NCBI RefSeq assembly: GCF_019703515.2
Contig: NC_059393.1
Span: 15,744,501-15,808,500 of the forward strand
Direction of reading: 5' to 3'
DNA: 64,000 nucleotides
Origin: Myxocyprinus asiaticus
Lineage: Eukaryota; Chordata; Actinopteri; Cypriniformes; Catostomidae
Part shown: in pieces, positions 1 to 11,882 of the stretch
How the letters are laid out: each line of letters begins with the position of its first letter
How positions within the stretch are numbered: position 1 is the stretch's first letter
Notes under the pieces: generated by a model
Told to the model about the DNA's origin: nothing
Seen by the model: the letters and a program-made list of their open reading frames with translations, nothing else
Database searches by the model: none
Translations under genes and position numbers: made by a program

Positions 1-1095
1 TCTTGCCATATTAACCTTGACATGGTGGGGTCGAACACTCTCTCCTTTCAATATGAGGCCCCACACAGATGGGGGAATGTAGCAAAGGCAGAGGCTGTGT
101 GCTCATACATTTCCTCTGACGGACTTGAATACCAACATCATTACAGGCGGTGGCAGAGCAAGGCGCCCATGTGCTCCACTCAGTCCAGAACGAGAGAACT
201 TAAGAAACAAAAAGCCACAATATTTAGAAATTTAATCTTACCTCTCCGTAATGCAGTAACTACATTGTTTGAAATCAGGAGTCTCAAGGGGGTCCCACAC
301 CAGACGAGCAGTGCTATACCGCGTCACGTAACAGGAAGCACAAAGCACAGATATTGCACATAGAATGTGTCGTTCTGTACACTCGAGCTCAAGTTTGAAG
401 TCAACTACAGATGAGATTCCAGATGAGTGAGTTTTGACTTTACACTCTCTCCCAATAAAGATAAATCATAAATTGTTAATGGACGTTAACCATTCAAATG
501 ATTATGTTGTTAAATCTGGTTACATTTTACAATCTCTGTATTCTCAGTAGCAAAGTAGCAGAAGTACAAGTTACATAGTAACTATTTAGCTAGCTAATTT
601 TAGCTAGCTAGCCCGACTAGGAATGTTAACCATACAGGCTATTCAGTATGTTTGTGTCTATCTAAAAGCCATTTTAGATCAAATATAATTGAAAACTATA
701 GGTGAGGAAGAATTTTGAGCAGCCCCCTAAGTCGTAGCTGGGAGCCATCTTAACAAATGGACGCAGTATGCAACGTTTACGATATGGTGGTAACAGTATG
801 CAAACATTCACAGAAAACAATGGTTTTTACATTTTAGGATACAGCATGTTGTCTGTCTGTCATGTGTGCGACACCATTTAGATTAATGAGGAAACGCGAT
901 AATCCACATTTGGCTGGACAATCAAAAAAACTTTGAAGCCATTTTCCTCAGTTTCAGTTTTTGCTGTAGTTATTGGGTTTTAGCTTTGCAGGGCAGCATA
1001 TACTGTTGTACACTACTATGTTTTAATGCATACCGTATGTCTCCATCTGGAATACAGTTCTCTACTTTGATGGATTGTCTCTTGACTAATTGTAC
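1..1095. other. cilp2 intron 3 and left edge, no gene assigned
   Basis: I searched the minus strand for a TSP1-type exon (WSxWSxC, CSxxCG) and found none. Bases 1-42 are open on the minus strand but have no matching splice site or recognisable motif. An open frame on plus at 22-363 shows no known domain. The rest is AT-rich intronic sequence. Confidence 0.5.
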
Positions 1096-1365
1096 CTGGT
1101 GGACATTGGAATCGCACATGGTAGTTGGAACAATTGCGTCCATATGGCTGCTCCTTATTGATGCACCAGAAACCCTTCTCCAGGTTGGAATGTACCACCT
1201 CCCCTGTATCCGCTGCTGCTACCCAGTCTGTGGTACGAGCCTCCATGGCTACTGGTCGTGCACAGACCCTTTCCCGGTAGTAGAAACGAATGGCTTCTAA
1301 CCTCTCGTAGTCGCCGTTTCCTCCCGGATGGTCAATGTTGAACCAGGATGTCCACTCTGTCATGC
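1096..1365 (-). CDS. cilp2: cilp2 coding exon 3 (mucin WxxW domain)
   Basis: This exon has 270 bases and phase 1 at both ends. The acceptor is GGTAACACAG and the donor GTACAA. It encodes the whole CILP-type WxxW domain, with WTSW at its start, four cysteines and CPPG at its end, closely matching CILP and CILP2 of other vertebrates as I know them. The next exon should encode a TSP1 repeat; I could not find it in 1-1095. Confidence 0.92.
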
Positions 1366-4300
1366 CTGTGTTACCCAGAACAAAGATGAGAGTGGGATGT
1401 GAGACATTTTACAAGAACAGTCTGCTGTTGCCAATGGCCCCATGATGTGCACCTAAGAAAATGAGCAATCTTTTTCCAAGGGTTGGATCCTTGGATTATA
1501 TCAAATCTCTGCCCCAATTTGCATGCTATTTGCTCAGTTTACTTTTTTCAGATCAGTCCAGCTCTCTGCATTGCATTAACAGAATACAATCCATCTCTCA
1601 CAAAACTGCTTATTGCTTCATGTCAAGCTTTCCCATGGGAGGTATGAATTGGATGACTTTATTGAAGGAAGATGGAGCTGTCGGAACTGTCTCAGTACAT
1701 ACAACTTCTTTTTTTCCAATTAAGAGCATTTGTAAACTAATTGACATATCAGTGTCTTATTGTTTCAGCATTATTGCACCAATACTGTATGCCTAAATCG
1801 GCTCGCATTTAATGGAGACAGATGACTCCGATTATATTATAACTCTGAACTTCTTTTTTATCATCACAAAGGAATGCGGTTTGGATCTAGTAAAACACCA
1901 CAAATTAGTTGATTGCATAAAGAGAGCATGATTATTTAGCCATAACTACCTGTGGTCTGTGGTTCAAAGAGGCTGTTGTAAGCCAGCTTTCTGCTCCTGT
2001 CTGTTTGGTTTAACCTCCGAAGATTTGAACTGTCCCAGATTGGTCCTGTGGGAAGGCAACATTTATTACACTGCACTCAACACAAAAGGTGCTACTAAAG
2101 GAAGACTGGCTGCTTAATAGATTAACGAAATCTACAAGGAACACTGACCTCCTTAGGGACTAACTAAATTTTGATGTAAAATTGGAACATTGGAAATAAG
2201 ACTTTGTTGTTTGATCTATTACAGTGCAATATAATTTGCAATGTAATGGATCAGAACAACTTATTCCTTCCACTTTCCTTATGTTGCATACATGTCTGTG
2301 AATGTGATCGGAAAATCTCGCTTGACTTCGCAGTAAATGGAATGTGTGCAAAAGACATTTGATATTTAAGTGCTGCCCCACGGGTGTGTGTTTTTTGTGT
2401 GTGTGTGCTCTAAGCAATGGTGCCATCATTGAGTCCAAGTGGAACGACTGGCCTACTTTTATCGGCTCAGCGTCCAGCATTATCTACAGCCAATTTGGTT
2501 ATATCCAAGCAGTTTTGTGTGTGTACCTGTTATCTGACATTGTTATTGGCCTAAGGAGGACACATTTGGTTTCTGCACCTTATGATCCCTTTTCATTTAG
2601 CAACCAATTGTTTGGTTGTCAGGAGATGCTGCACACATATGGAAAAGCACTGCTGTCTGAGTTGACTGGGCAATATGTCAAATATTTATGATATATTACG
2701 ATGATTTTGCCAGCAATATAAAATACATTCAGACATTCTTAATGAAACTATTATTTTAATGCACTTTTTAATGCACTTGATTAATTTTGTGATCATTCCT
2801 TTCCTTATCTTGCAACTTGTGAATGTGTGAGCATTAAGACTCTGAATCTGGTTCAAACTTCAGTTGCAAGAATGCCATTAGAGTTGGTAAATTCGACTAA
2901 TTTCTGTGAATCAATTCAAACTGTCCATTTCACTGAATGAATGATTATTATTATTATTCTTGACTGTGTTGGAGAATATGCCTTGGTTATTTTAAATTAA
3001 TTTTAACTGTATTTTAGTTCTTGCAATAAACGTTTTTAATCTACTTGGCAACAATGGCTGTAAAATCATGCAAAATTGTTAATATGGCAATGATTTTAAT
3101 GCTCTTTTTATTGGGTCATTACATTTCCTAAATACAACATCTTTGATTAGTTTCACTATCATAACATTTCTAGTGACCTGTGAATGAGAGCATTGAGATT
3201 AAGCGTCTCTGATTTAAACTTGAAGAATACTGTTAGAGGTAAGTTTATTGCTATGATTTGTTATATTGGATTTAATATCCAAATAAAAATGATTAGCAAC
3301 AAAGCCTGAATTATTTGAAACTAGATTTTACTTTAGTTCTTGCATTAAACATTTTTAATTTACTTGGCAATAATGTCTGTTTGCATGAAATGATGGAAAA
3401 ATCACCCTAGCCATTACAGAGCAAATGTGGCCGGCTTCATCATTTTCAGTCACTTTCACCCAGAAACACATTTCGAGTTCTATGCAATATAGTAAGAAGT
3501 AAAGTCTAAGCTTTCTAGCAATGTAATTGTTTTTTTCCTTCAAACCATTAAATGTTGGCTGATCATAATTACTTCATTTACTTTTTACTTTAGTGCATAA
3601 AACTGAATATGTGTCTTTAGGACAAAATGTCTCAAAATGCAGGTCACAAATACATAAATATCAAGATATACAGTATATCAAATATCATCAAAAGACTGAA
3701 ACAAATACTGAAATGTAGAAATATTGAGATTTTTTAGCTGTCTCGCCCAACCCTATTATCTGCACCACATCCATTCTCAAAGCTAATCTGAAAAGCTGGA
3801 GACACTTACAGGCCAGGGCCCCAGAGGAAACGAAAGAGTAATAGGGACAAACACATGGTGCCTCATGCTTTCTAGATGAGACATTACCAGAAGATGCACA
3901 CACAGTGCCACATGTGGATCTGACTGTCCTGTCTGCCTTAAGAAAATCCCTGAACCACTTTGCAGTACATGCTTGAACACATTTCCCAGAGTGTGCTGTG
4001 ATAAGGAAATTTGGTCATTGACTGAGGGATTCATTCACCAGTGCCATTTTTCCAGGGGTGACTTGTCTAGCAGATGTGGCCTAACATCCTCAAGTAGAAA
4101 TAGTACAGAGTCTTGACAGTGAATTGTTACTGGCATTACTCGAAGCGTACACACTGAAGCGCTTATCTGTGGCAGACATGTCAGTCACCGTAGAAGCTAT
4201 GCAGGACTTACTCCAAGCCACCATTAGCTGTGATTATATCCTTCTCAAATACGGCATTGATTTTCCCTTGCAGGTCAACCTGAAACAACCCTTGTCATTC

Positions 4301-7300
4301 CCAAAGTATAGTTCGCAGAACTCAAGAATATCATTAAGTTATTTATACACTTGTACTGATGTAGAGCCTGAGGCACTATATTGCTTTTAAGCTGTTCTTC
4401 AAAATGCCAACCACTTTCGCTCTAAAACAAAGTTTTTACTCCATTGACGGTTAAGTTTAGGATTGGGGATTGGGGTTTAGATTGGGGGTAGTTCTAATAA
4501 AATATGCATTCTGTATTACATCATTTAGAACTAAAAATTCAACTGACTTTTGGTGCCAATCTGTGGACATTTCACCCAGAAACTGGAGCTCACATGTGCC
4601 TATACGCAGGGGCGTGGCCACCCTCAAAACTAGCTTTGCCACCCCAACTCAGATTGTTAAAATGTCACAGCTATCATACTGGAGACGCTGATGTACACAC
4701 AGAGATGGTGCGTAATGGCTTAACCTGTCCGTGTTGCGTATGGTCACAGCTCAATTTTCTATTTTTCTGAGAAATAGGTAATTGCGTCAAGACGTTTCAG
4801 AAGCACCTCTATTCGTAACACAATGTCTAAAAATGACATATTGACATATGACATATTGCATAGCGTTGCGCATAGCGCTCTTGAAATATGGCCCTGAAAG
4901 ACCTGTTGAACAAGGATGAAAATCGAGAACCACTCACAGCATGCTAACCTCATCGTTTCCTAAAGTTAATGGTACTAGAGAGCATTTTTCGGAGAAGGAA
5001 AAAACAGTTCCGGTGTGGATGAGAGGCATAAACGTAACAAAATGTATGTGTTTTCTACTGAAAAGGTATTACAGGGGACATGGCATAATTGGCAATAACT
5101 ATCACACAGTCCATTCTATTCCGAGGCAGAAGAACTATGTGTTTAGAATAGAACAGTCCCTGACCTCAAAGAAATCTTGTAATGTCAACACTCAGTTACA
5201 GAGAATTACTAGGATCAGGTGTGTAAAAATGATTTACTTTGCAGTGGAAACAATCAGTTAACAACCGCTAAAAATATGCAACCACCTATTAGGAGCGCAT
5301 CAGTATCCTCCTAACATAGACTTACACTCTACCCTCACATAACAAACAGTTCATGCCAAGTTTATTTTGGGAGATGGCTCTCACACAAGAGGGGTGTATT
5401 TAACTTGGTTCAGCAATTCTGTGATTACTTTGTACCCATATTTTTGCCAGGGTATTTATTCCACAATATAAAGTTCAGTATTGTTACTCTTTTAGGACTT
5501 CTCACATTACCTTGTAAAGTCTGCACAATATCCAGTAGTCATACGTACAATTAATCCATTCAAACAAATAACAGTCTGTACCCTCTTAATAAGACATTCC
5601 CCTTTTTTAATGTGTGTTTGGGTTATTGCTGCCCTAGCCAGAAGCTAATCAAAATAGAGTCTAGGATTGGGTTTTAATAAAAGCTCTGTATCAAAGATGT
5701 AGCTTAGTGGTTAGTGCACACGCTCCAGACATGTCAATACAAGCCGCTCAGGAGATGTAAGTTCCAATCCAATTCCTGCTGTCCTTCGCAGCTAACAAAT
5801 GTATGTTCTTAAAACATTTTGTAAATGTTACATTGTGGTTGTGGGAACACGAAAATGTTCAGTTTTCTAAATGTGAGTGAGGTTAGCATAACATTCCTTA
5901 TAAAAATGTAATTTGCCAACTTAATTATCAATTTTCACATATAAAAAATGTGGCAAAATTTTGTTTAAAGAATGTATGAACAATGTTGTGCTAGCTTTTA
6001 TCGAATACTACTAACTTTATACGGATGTTCCATTAATGTAAAGTTGTTGAAATGTTGTTTTGTGGGTTCTCCTTAGTGACTGTGCCTCCTCTATGCTGTC
6101 TGTAAATAAAAGTGTCAATACGCCCAAGGACCATATCAACAAAAAGCATTGCCAAAAATTAGCTGGCATTAGCACTGTCCTTTCTCTGAAATGTCTGAAA
6201 GTTTGTTAAATGTTCCAGAAGTATTAACATTTCAGCATGATATGTAATGCCTTCAGAGCAAACTCACACTGACTAAGTGCTATGGTGCTGACAAATCCAG
6301 AAAAATATTGAGACGTCTTTAACATGTTCATCGCACAGTATATGAGCTTGTTAACAAGTAGGCATTTGTTAGAAATCACAAGCGTTTCATTTAAGAAGGC
6401 ACTGTGCCCGGGCAGTGGTCTCAAAATTGCATTCCACATCCCATCATGTTTTAATGAATGCAGAAGAGAGCTCCAAAGTGATTTTTTTGTGTATGTTTAT
6501 CCTGCATTGGCAAACATGTGGAAGTAGTTTTGTGCATCTGGCACATGTCCTGGCTGAGGTGTGCTCGAATGGAAGACTCAGATGGTGAGTTCTATCTGAT
6601 TGGGTTGAGAAGAAGATTAGGAGCCACTGACTGAACGTTCCATAGCCTCACGGGTTGCATCTGTGCTCCATTATTCTACTGGACTGGACTTGATAGAGAG
6701 TGACTCTATAGTCACTGAATTGTAATGAAAGCTCAGTCAGATTGGTGTGTTTAAATTGATTTGGGATGTTTAGTTTCCTTTGTCTTTGAACTGTTTTATC
6801 ATATTATAATATGATGATAAGTGCCAGTGGTGGAGCTTGCCTTTTAGGTATGTGAGTGCAAGTGAGAAAGCTTGGGTTTGGTACAAACTCCAGAAATTGG
6901 ATAAAGTCTGTATCAAAGACAAAATCAATGGAAATTGTCAGTGACACATTGATTTATTCACCTAAAGCTACTTTCCCAAATAATATCATTATATAACCAT
7001 GTAAATCTGGCCATGGGTGCACGGAATTGAAGCTCCTCTATAGGTGCTAGTATTAATAGAGGGACTGTTTGCACAGAATACATTTTTGTGTCCGTGCATC
7101 CATCTGTTTTCATTTTTTTTTTCTATGTAAACATATTTTAGATGAACGTCTTTGACAATTTCACCATCGAGACACTTTTGTTCCATTCATAGCATTGCAT
7201 TTAACTTTTTTTTATTGTAAGAACGCATTCGGTCTGACTGGTCCCTAAAGTTGGTCCTTGTTGCTGTTTGTTGAGGGAGTTTAAATTTATCAAAATCCCA

Positions 7301-8642
7301 AATACACCCAGACTAACAACAGAGGAACACTGTAAGCATACAGTCTGCTGACAGGTAGCGACTACTTCATGGATGAGAAATACTGAAATACTTCTGAACT
7401 GAGGTGTGTAACCTTTCGCTTGTAGACTTTGATCCCTCTTTCCTACTTTCTCGTTCTTTTGCACATCAAAGCAACAGAGATCGATGTACTAGGCAGCTGA
7501 ACTTGAGTTGAATCTGGAAAATAAATTGTTTGAATGGAGCAGATTAGAGAGTGACAATATTTAATTTGGAGCATTGAAAATGGCTTCGCCGTGCCCTGGA
7601 TGAAACTGGCATGGAGACACAAGCTTGCAGCTCATTACCGGATGACTGAGCGACATCTGGTTATTTAAAACCAGATTTTAGACGCAGAACTTTAAAGCCT
7701 TGACTTAGACCTCAGCAATGTCAGGCACTATTTTCCATGCTATGGGTGCTGCACAACGGCAGCTTTCTACTCATGTTGGGAAACAGGTAATAAATTCTGT
7801 AGAGACTGAGGTAGACTGGAGACAAGAGGGAAGTGACAGTAAATAGACAGCGGTGAGACCAGGAGATGAATAAAACGGTGGTGCTCCAAATTTCAGTCTG
7901 TATCTTCAATACTGGGCTGGTGTCCAGTATTTTCTGACTGTCATTCAGTCATAATTAACTCCTCCACAGTTAAACTGTACTTTCCAAAGCAGTGGATTTG
8001 AATGTGACATTGGGACAGAATTCAGAATATAATGCAGCTTTGTTCCGCATTTACTATTTTGAATTATACAGTAAACCGTGCATGCATATGCTAACTTTGG
8101 CAGTTTCTTAAATGACAAACAGCAATCGTGTGGAGTCGATTATCAGATTCACACAACTTGAGAGTCTGTTGCGCTGGTGATGAAGAGGTATGACATCACA
8201 ATAAGATACAATGCCATTCCCACTTTAGATTTGATTAATAACAAATAGATCATTCGAATGCTGAAGCATTGAATTTGAGGTAGCATTATTAATATTATTT
8301 TCTAATTTGTCAATTCATATCCATTGATATACTGACTCAGGAAACAGAATCAGTCACACAAATATTCTGTAGGCAAAAACAGTCTTACAAAAGATTACTC
8401 TAGCCATGTAAGTTGAAACAGTACTGTGCTTCTTGGAGTGAAACAAACATTCCCTCGCTCTGTTTTAGTAAGTCCCAAAAGTGCTGACAGCTGTATTTAA
8501 TCAGTTACATAATATTTAATTAATCACATTCATACATGTTGTCATAAAGACATAAGTAGATTATTTAAAGTACCTTACCTTGTGCAATGGACACAACAAA
8601 GAAGGAGGACAGCACCAATGTCACCACTGAGAGGTCCCACAT
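1096..8642 (-). CDS. cilp2: cartilage intermediate layer protein 2, 5' part (exons 1-3), continues beyond the window
   Basis: Joining 8642-8579, 2045-1950 and 1365-1096 gives an open 143-residue N-terminus with both junctions in phase 1. Residues 1-21 form a classic signal peptide: MWDLSVV, then a hydrophobic core ending SIAQ. Residues 22-54 are a basic, poorly conserved linker. Residues 57-143 are the mucin-type WxxW domain (EWTSWF, HPGGNGDYERLEAIRFYY, EARTTDW, GFWCINKEQ, NCSNYHVRF, CPPG). CILP and CILP2 are secreted extracellular-matrix proteins of cartilage, about 1,150 residues long. The TSP1, Ig-like and later domains must lie to the left of the window. The choice of CILP2 over CILP rests on position next to yjefn3, as in human, and on sequence feel; a check against both paralogues would settle it. 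Confidence 0.88.
1950..2045 (-). CDS. cilp2: cilp2 coding exon 2 (linker)
   Basis: This 96-base exon has phase 1 at both ends. The acceptor is CCTTCCCACAG and the donor GTAGTT. In the frame set by exons 1 and 3 it is fully open and reads GPIWDSSNLRRLNQTDRSRK, then LAYNSLFEPQTTG. CILP has a similarly placed basic linker between signal peptide and WxxW domain. The evidence is splice-site quality plus matching phase on both sides; the sequence itself is weakly conserved. Confidence 0.75.
2740..3770. repeat. dispersed repeat with internal tandem duplication, cilp2 intron 1
   Basis: The segment around 2750-3065 is imperfectly repeated at about 3090-3400, with an offset near 320-360 bases. Shared words include TTTAGTTCTTGCA..TAAAC followed by TACTTGGCAA. 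Parts reappear near 52400-53550 (TTTCTGTGAATCA followed by TTCAAACTG), so this is a dispersed family, probably an old transposon, ending in a GCCCAACCCTA-type tail. The class is not determined. Confidence 0.5.
4437..4665 (+). repeat. dispersed repeat related to copies at 48.4, 52.2 and 54.4 kb
   Basis: It shares blocks such as CCCAGAAACTGGAGCTCA and TTTTGGTGCCAATCTGTGGA with 52190-52260, and in inverse orientation with 48480-48560. The plus-strand frame over it is open by chance of the repeat. The family is unnamed here. Confidence 0.5.
5696..5795 (+). repeat. tRNA-headed SINE fragment
   Basis: It begins with a tRNA-like A box (TAGCTTAGTGGTTAGTGCAC) and has a B box (AGTTCCAATCC) about 50 bases later. 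The same head occurs inverted at 27.65-27.77 kb and 30.87-30.95 kb. It lacks a foldable tRNA acceptor stem, so it is read as a SINE relic and not a tRNA gene. Confidence 0.55.
5800..8578. other. cilp2 intron 1, right part, no feature recognised
   Basis: The sequence is AT-rich with only short, chance open frames on both strands. No conserved protein motif, RNA gene or clear transposon terminus was seen. Confidence 0.5.
8579..8642 (-). CDS. cilp2: cilp2 coding exon 1 (signal peptide)
   Basis: There are 64 coding bases from ATG (8642-8640) to the donor GTAAGGT, leaving one base over. It encodes 21 residues with a hydrophobic core (VVTLVLSSFFVV) typical of a signal peptide, with probable cleavage after SIA or SIAQ. 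The start has A at -3. A short out-of-frame upstream ORF begins with ATG at 8656 and runs 12 codons to a stop near 8621, so it overlaps the main start and could damp translation. The exon is identified by its phase match with exon 2 and by its protein character, not by conserved sequence. Confidence 0.75.
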
Positions 8643-9676
8643 AGTGCCACTTTCATTTATGGGTAGCTGTTGGTGAAAACAAAAAAACAAACAAAAAAAT
8701 CCAACAAATAAATAAAGAAATAGAAAATAGATATAGTTTGATCAAGTTCTTGGGTGACTTGAAAGGAAAGCCAAAACAATGAATTTGTTTTCACTGTCCT
8801 TCAAAACAAGTCTGACAGAGTTTCGTGAAGTTCCCAGAGTTTTAAAAGACGGGATGTAGTGCAAAGGGGTCCAACCCAGCCCCCTCCTGCTCGCCATTGG
8901 CCAGTGCGCTAACATCTGTGTCCTCATATCATTCCAGAAGATGAAAAAGAAACAGACAGACGTAGGAGGAAGGTGAATGTTCCATCAGAAAAATTTAATG
9001 TTTGTGTTTTTAATCAAGCCAGACTACATTACCCTGGATCTGTGTGCTTAAACAGGACAATAAACCACATTTGTGTGTTTTATTATGTTCTGGGCAGGCA
9101 TGTTAGTTGAAATAAATGTCAATGCGACTACAAATGAAGAGGTTTACCTAATGAAAGGAGATGATTTCAATTTAAACATATCGATACACTGCACAATTGA
9201 ATTTTTGGAGCATTTTAGGAATGCTCCTCTCCTCAACAGTGTGACTCAATAGTTTGAGATGACAATGATATGGCGCACCGGTTTCAAAAATAAACAGGCA
9301 CATGGGAGGTTGACATGAAATACCTTTGTAATGTTGGCGTGTCTTGTGGTGTGACATGCTATACTGCATCTAAACCTATTTTAAAACCGCATTTTGCTTG
9401 TTCTTTCCTAATTATTATGCCTGCAGCTTAACATGCAGACCGTATTAATGGACAGACTACATGCAATATTTGTTCTTTAAAAAATTAATTTGTCACACCA
9501 CAGGGCCATTTAAAATATACATTTATATATATAAAATGCTGTGGAAAAAGCATATCTTGATTTCTTCTATTTTTGTGTATTTTTCATACTAAATTGTTTT
9601 AGGTCTTCAAACGAGATATAACATAATATAAAGGCAACCTGAGTAAACACAAAATACATTTTTCAAATGTATATAC
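8643..9676. other. upstream flank of cilp2
   Basis: This intergenic sequence upstream of cilp2 exon 1 should contain its 5' UTR and promoter. A T- and A-rich stretch lies at 8680-8745. I see no definite TATA box or other core element and no additional gene. Confidence 0.4.
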
Positions 9677-10232
9677 ATTACCATTCAAAAGTTTGGGGTC
9701 ACTTGCCTGAAAAGTTTCTCATGATCTTAAAAATCTTTTGATCTGAAGGCGTATGCTTAAATGTTTGAAATTAGCTTTGTAGACAAAAATATAATTGTGC
9801 CACCGTATTAATTTATTTAATTACAAAACTAAAATTTTATAAAAAATAAAAAAAACATTTTTTTTTTTAAATTGATGACTTGGACCGAATAATTAAGAAA
9901 AGCAGCCACTAAGTGCCCAGTATTGATGGGAACTCCTTCAATACTGTTTAAAAAGCATCCCAGGGTGATACCTCAAGAAGTTGGTTTATAAAATGTCAAG
10001 AGTACATGTCTGTAAATTCTAGGCAAAGTGTGGCCACTTTGAAGATGCTAAAATATAAAATAGTTTTGATTTACTTTGGATTTTTTTGTCACAACATAAT
10101 TCCCATATTTCCATTTCTATTATTCCATAGTTGTGATGACTTTACTATTATTCTAAAATGTGAAAAAAAAAAAAAAAGACAAAAAAAATTATAATAAAGA
10201 ATCAGTAAGTGTTTCAAACCTTTTGACTGGTA
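9677..10232. mobile_element. short non-autonomous Tc1/mariner-like element
   Basis: The left terminus (CATTACCATTCAAAAGTTTG) and right terminus (reverse complement CACTACCAGTCAAAAGGTTTG) form an inverted repeat of about 30 bases around 500 bases with no transposase. It is flanked on the right by a TG/TA microsatellite. Confidence 0.7.

Positions 10233-10319
<87 letters not shown>
10233..10319. repeat. (TG)n(TA)n microsatellite
   Basis: About 11 TG units pass into about 32 TA units, directly between two Tc1/mariner-like elements. Confidence 0.95.
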
Positions 10320-11630
<1,311 letters not shown>

Positions 11631-11632
11631 TA

Positions 11633-11793
11633 TCTGGCACCAAGACATTAGCAGCAGATCTTTCAAGTCCTGTAAGTTGCGAGGTGGGGCCGCCATGGAT
11701 TGGAATTGTTGGTCTAGCACAGTTAGAAGGTGATCAACGTTATTCGCTTCACCTGTGAGTGGTCATAATGTTTTGGCTCATCAGTGTATATAT

Positions 11794-11797
<4 letters not shown>
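11633..11797. mobile_element. terminal fragment of another Tc1/mariner-like family
   Basis: The right end (CACCTGTGAGTGGTCATAAT, ending ATCAGTGTA) resembles the terminus of a common fish mariner-like family. The inner part is open on the minus strand, with a C-terminal transposase-like tail. The other end is absent. Confidence 0.45.

Positions 11798-11882
<85 letters not shown>
11798..11882. repeat. (TA)n(CA)n microsatellite
   Basis: About 36 TA units followed by about 6 CA units, between two Tc1/mariner-like pieces. Confidence 0.95.

Noticed and set aside
1..42. Possible next cilp2 exon on the minus strand (open frame with VRPHHVKVNM)
   Set aside because: No good acceptor in the right phase and no similarity to the TSP1 or later CILP domains that I can recognise.
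986..1300. Plus-strand 104-residue frame
   Set aside because: It is the antisense of cilp2 exon 3, which has clear homology and splice sites on the minus strand.
5696..5795. tRNA gene
   Set aside because: A and B boxes are visible, but there is no acceptor-stem pairing or anticodon arm, and the head recurs with a SINE body elsewhere.
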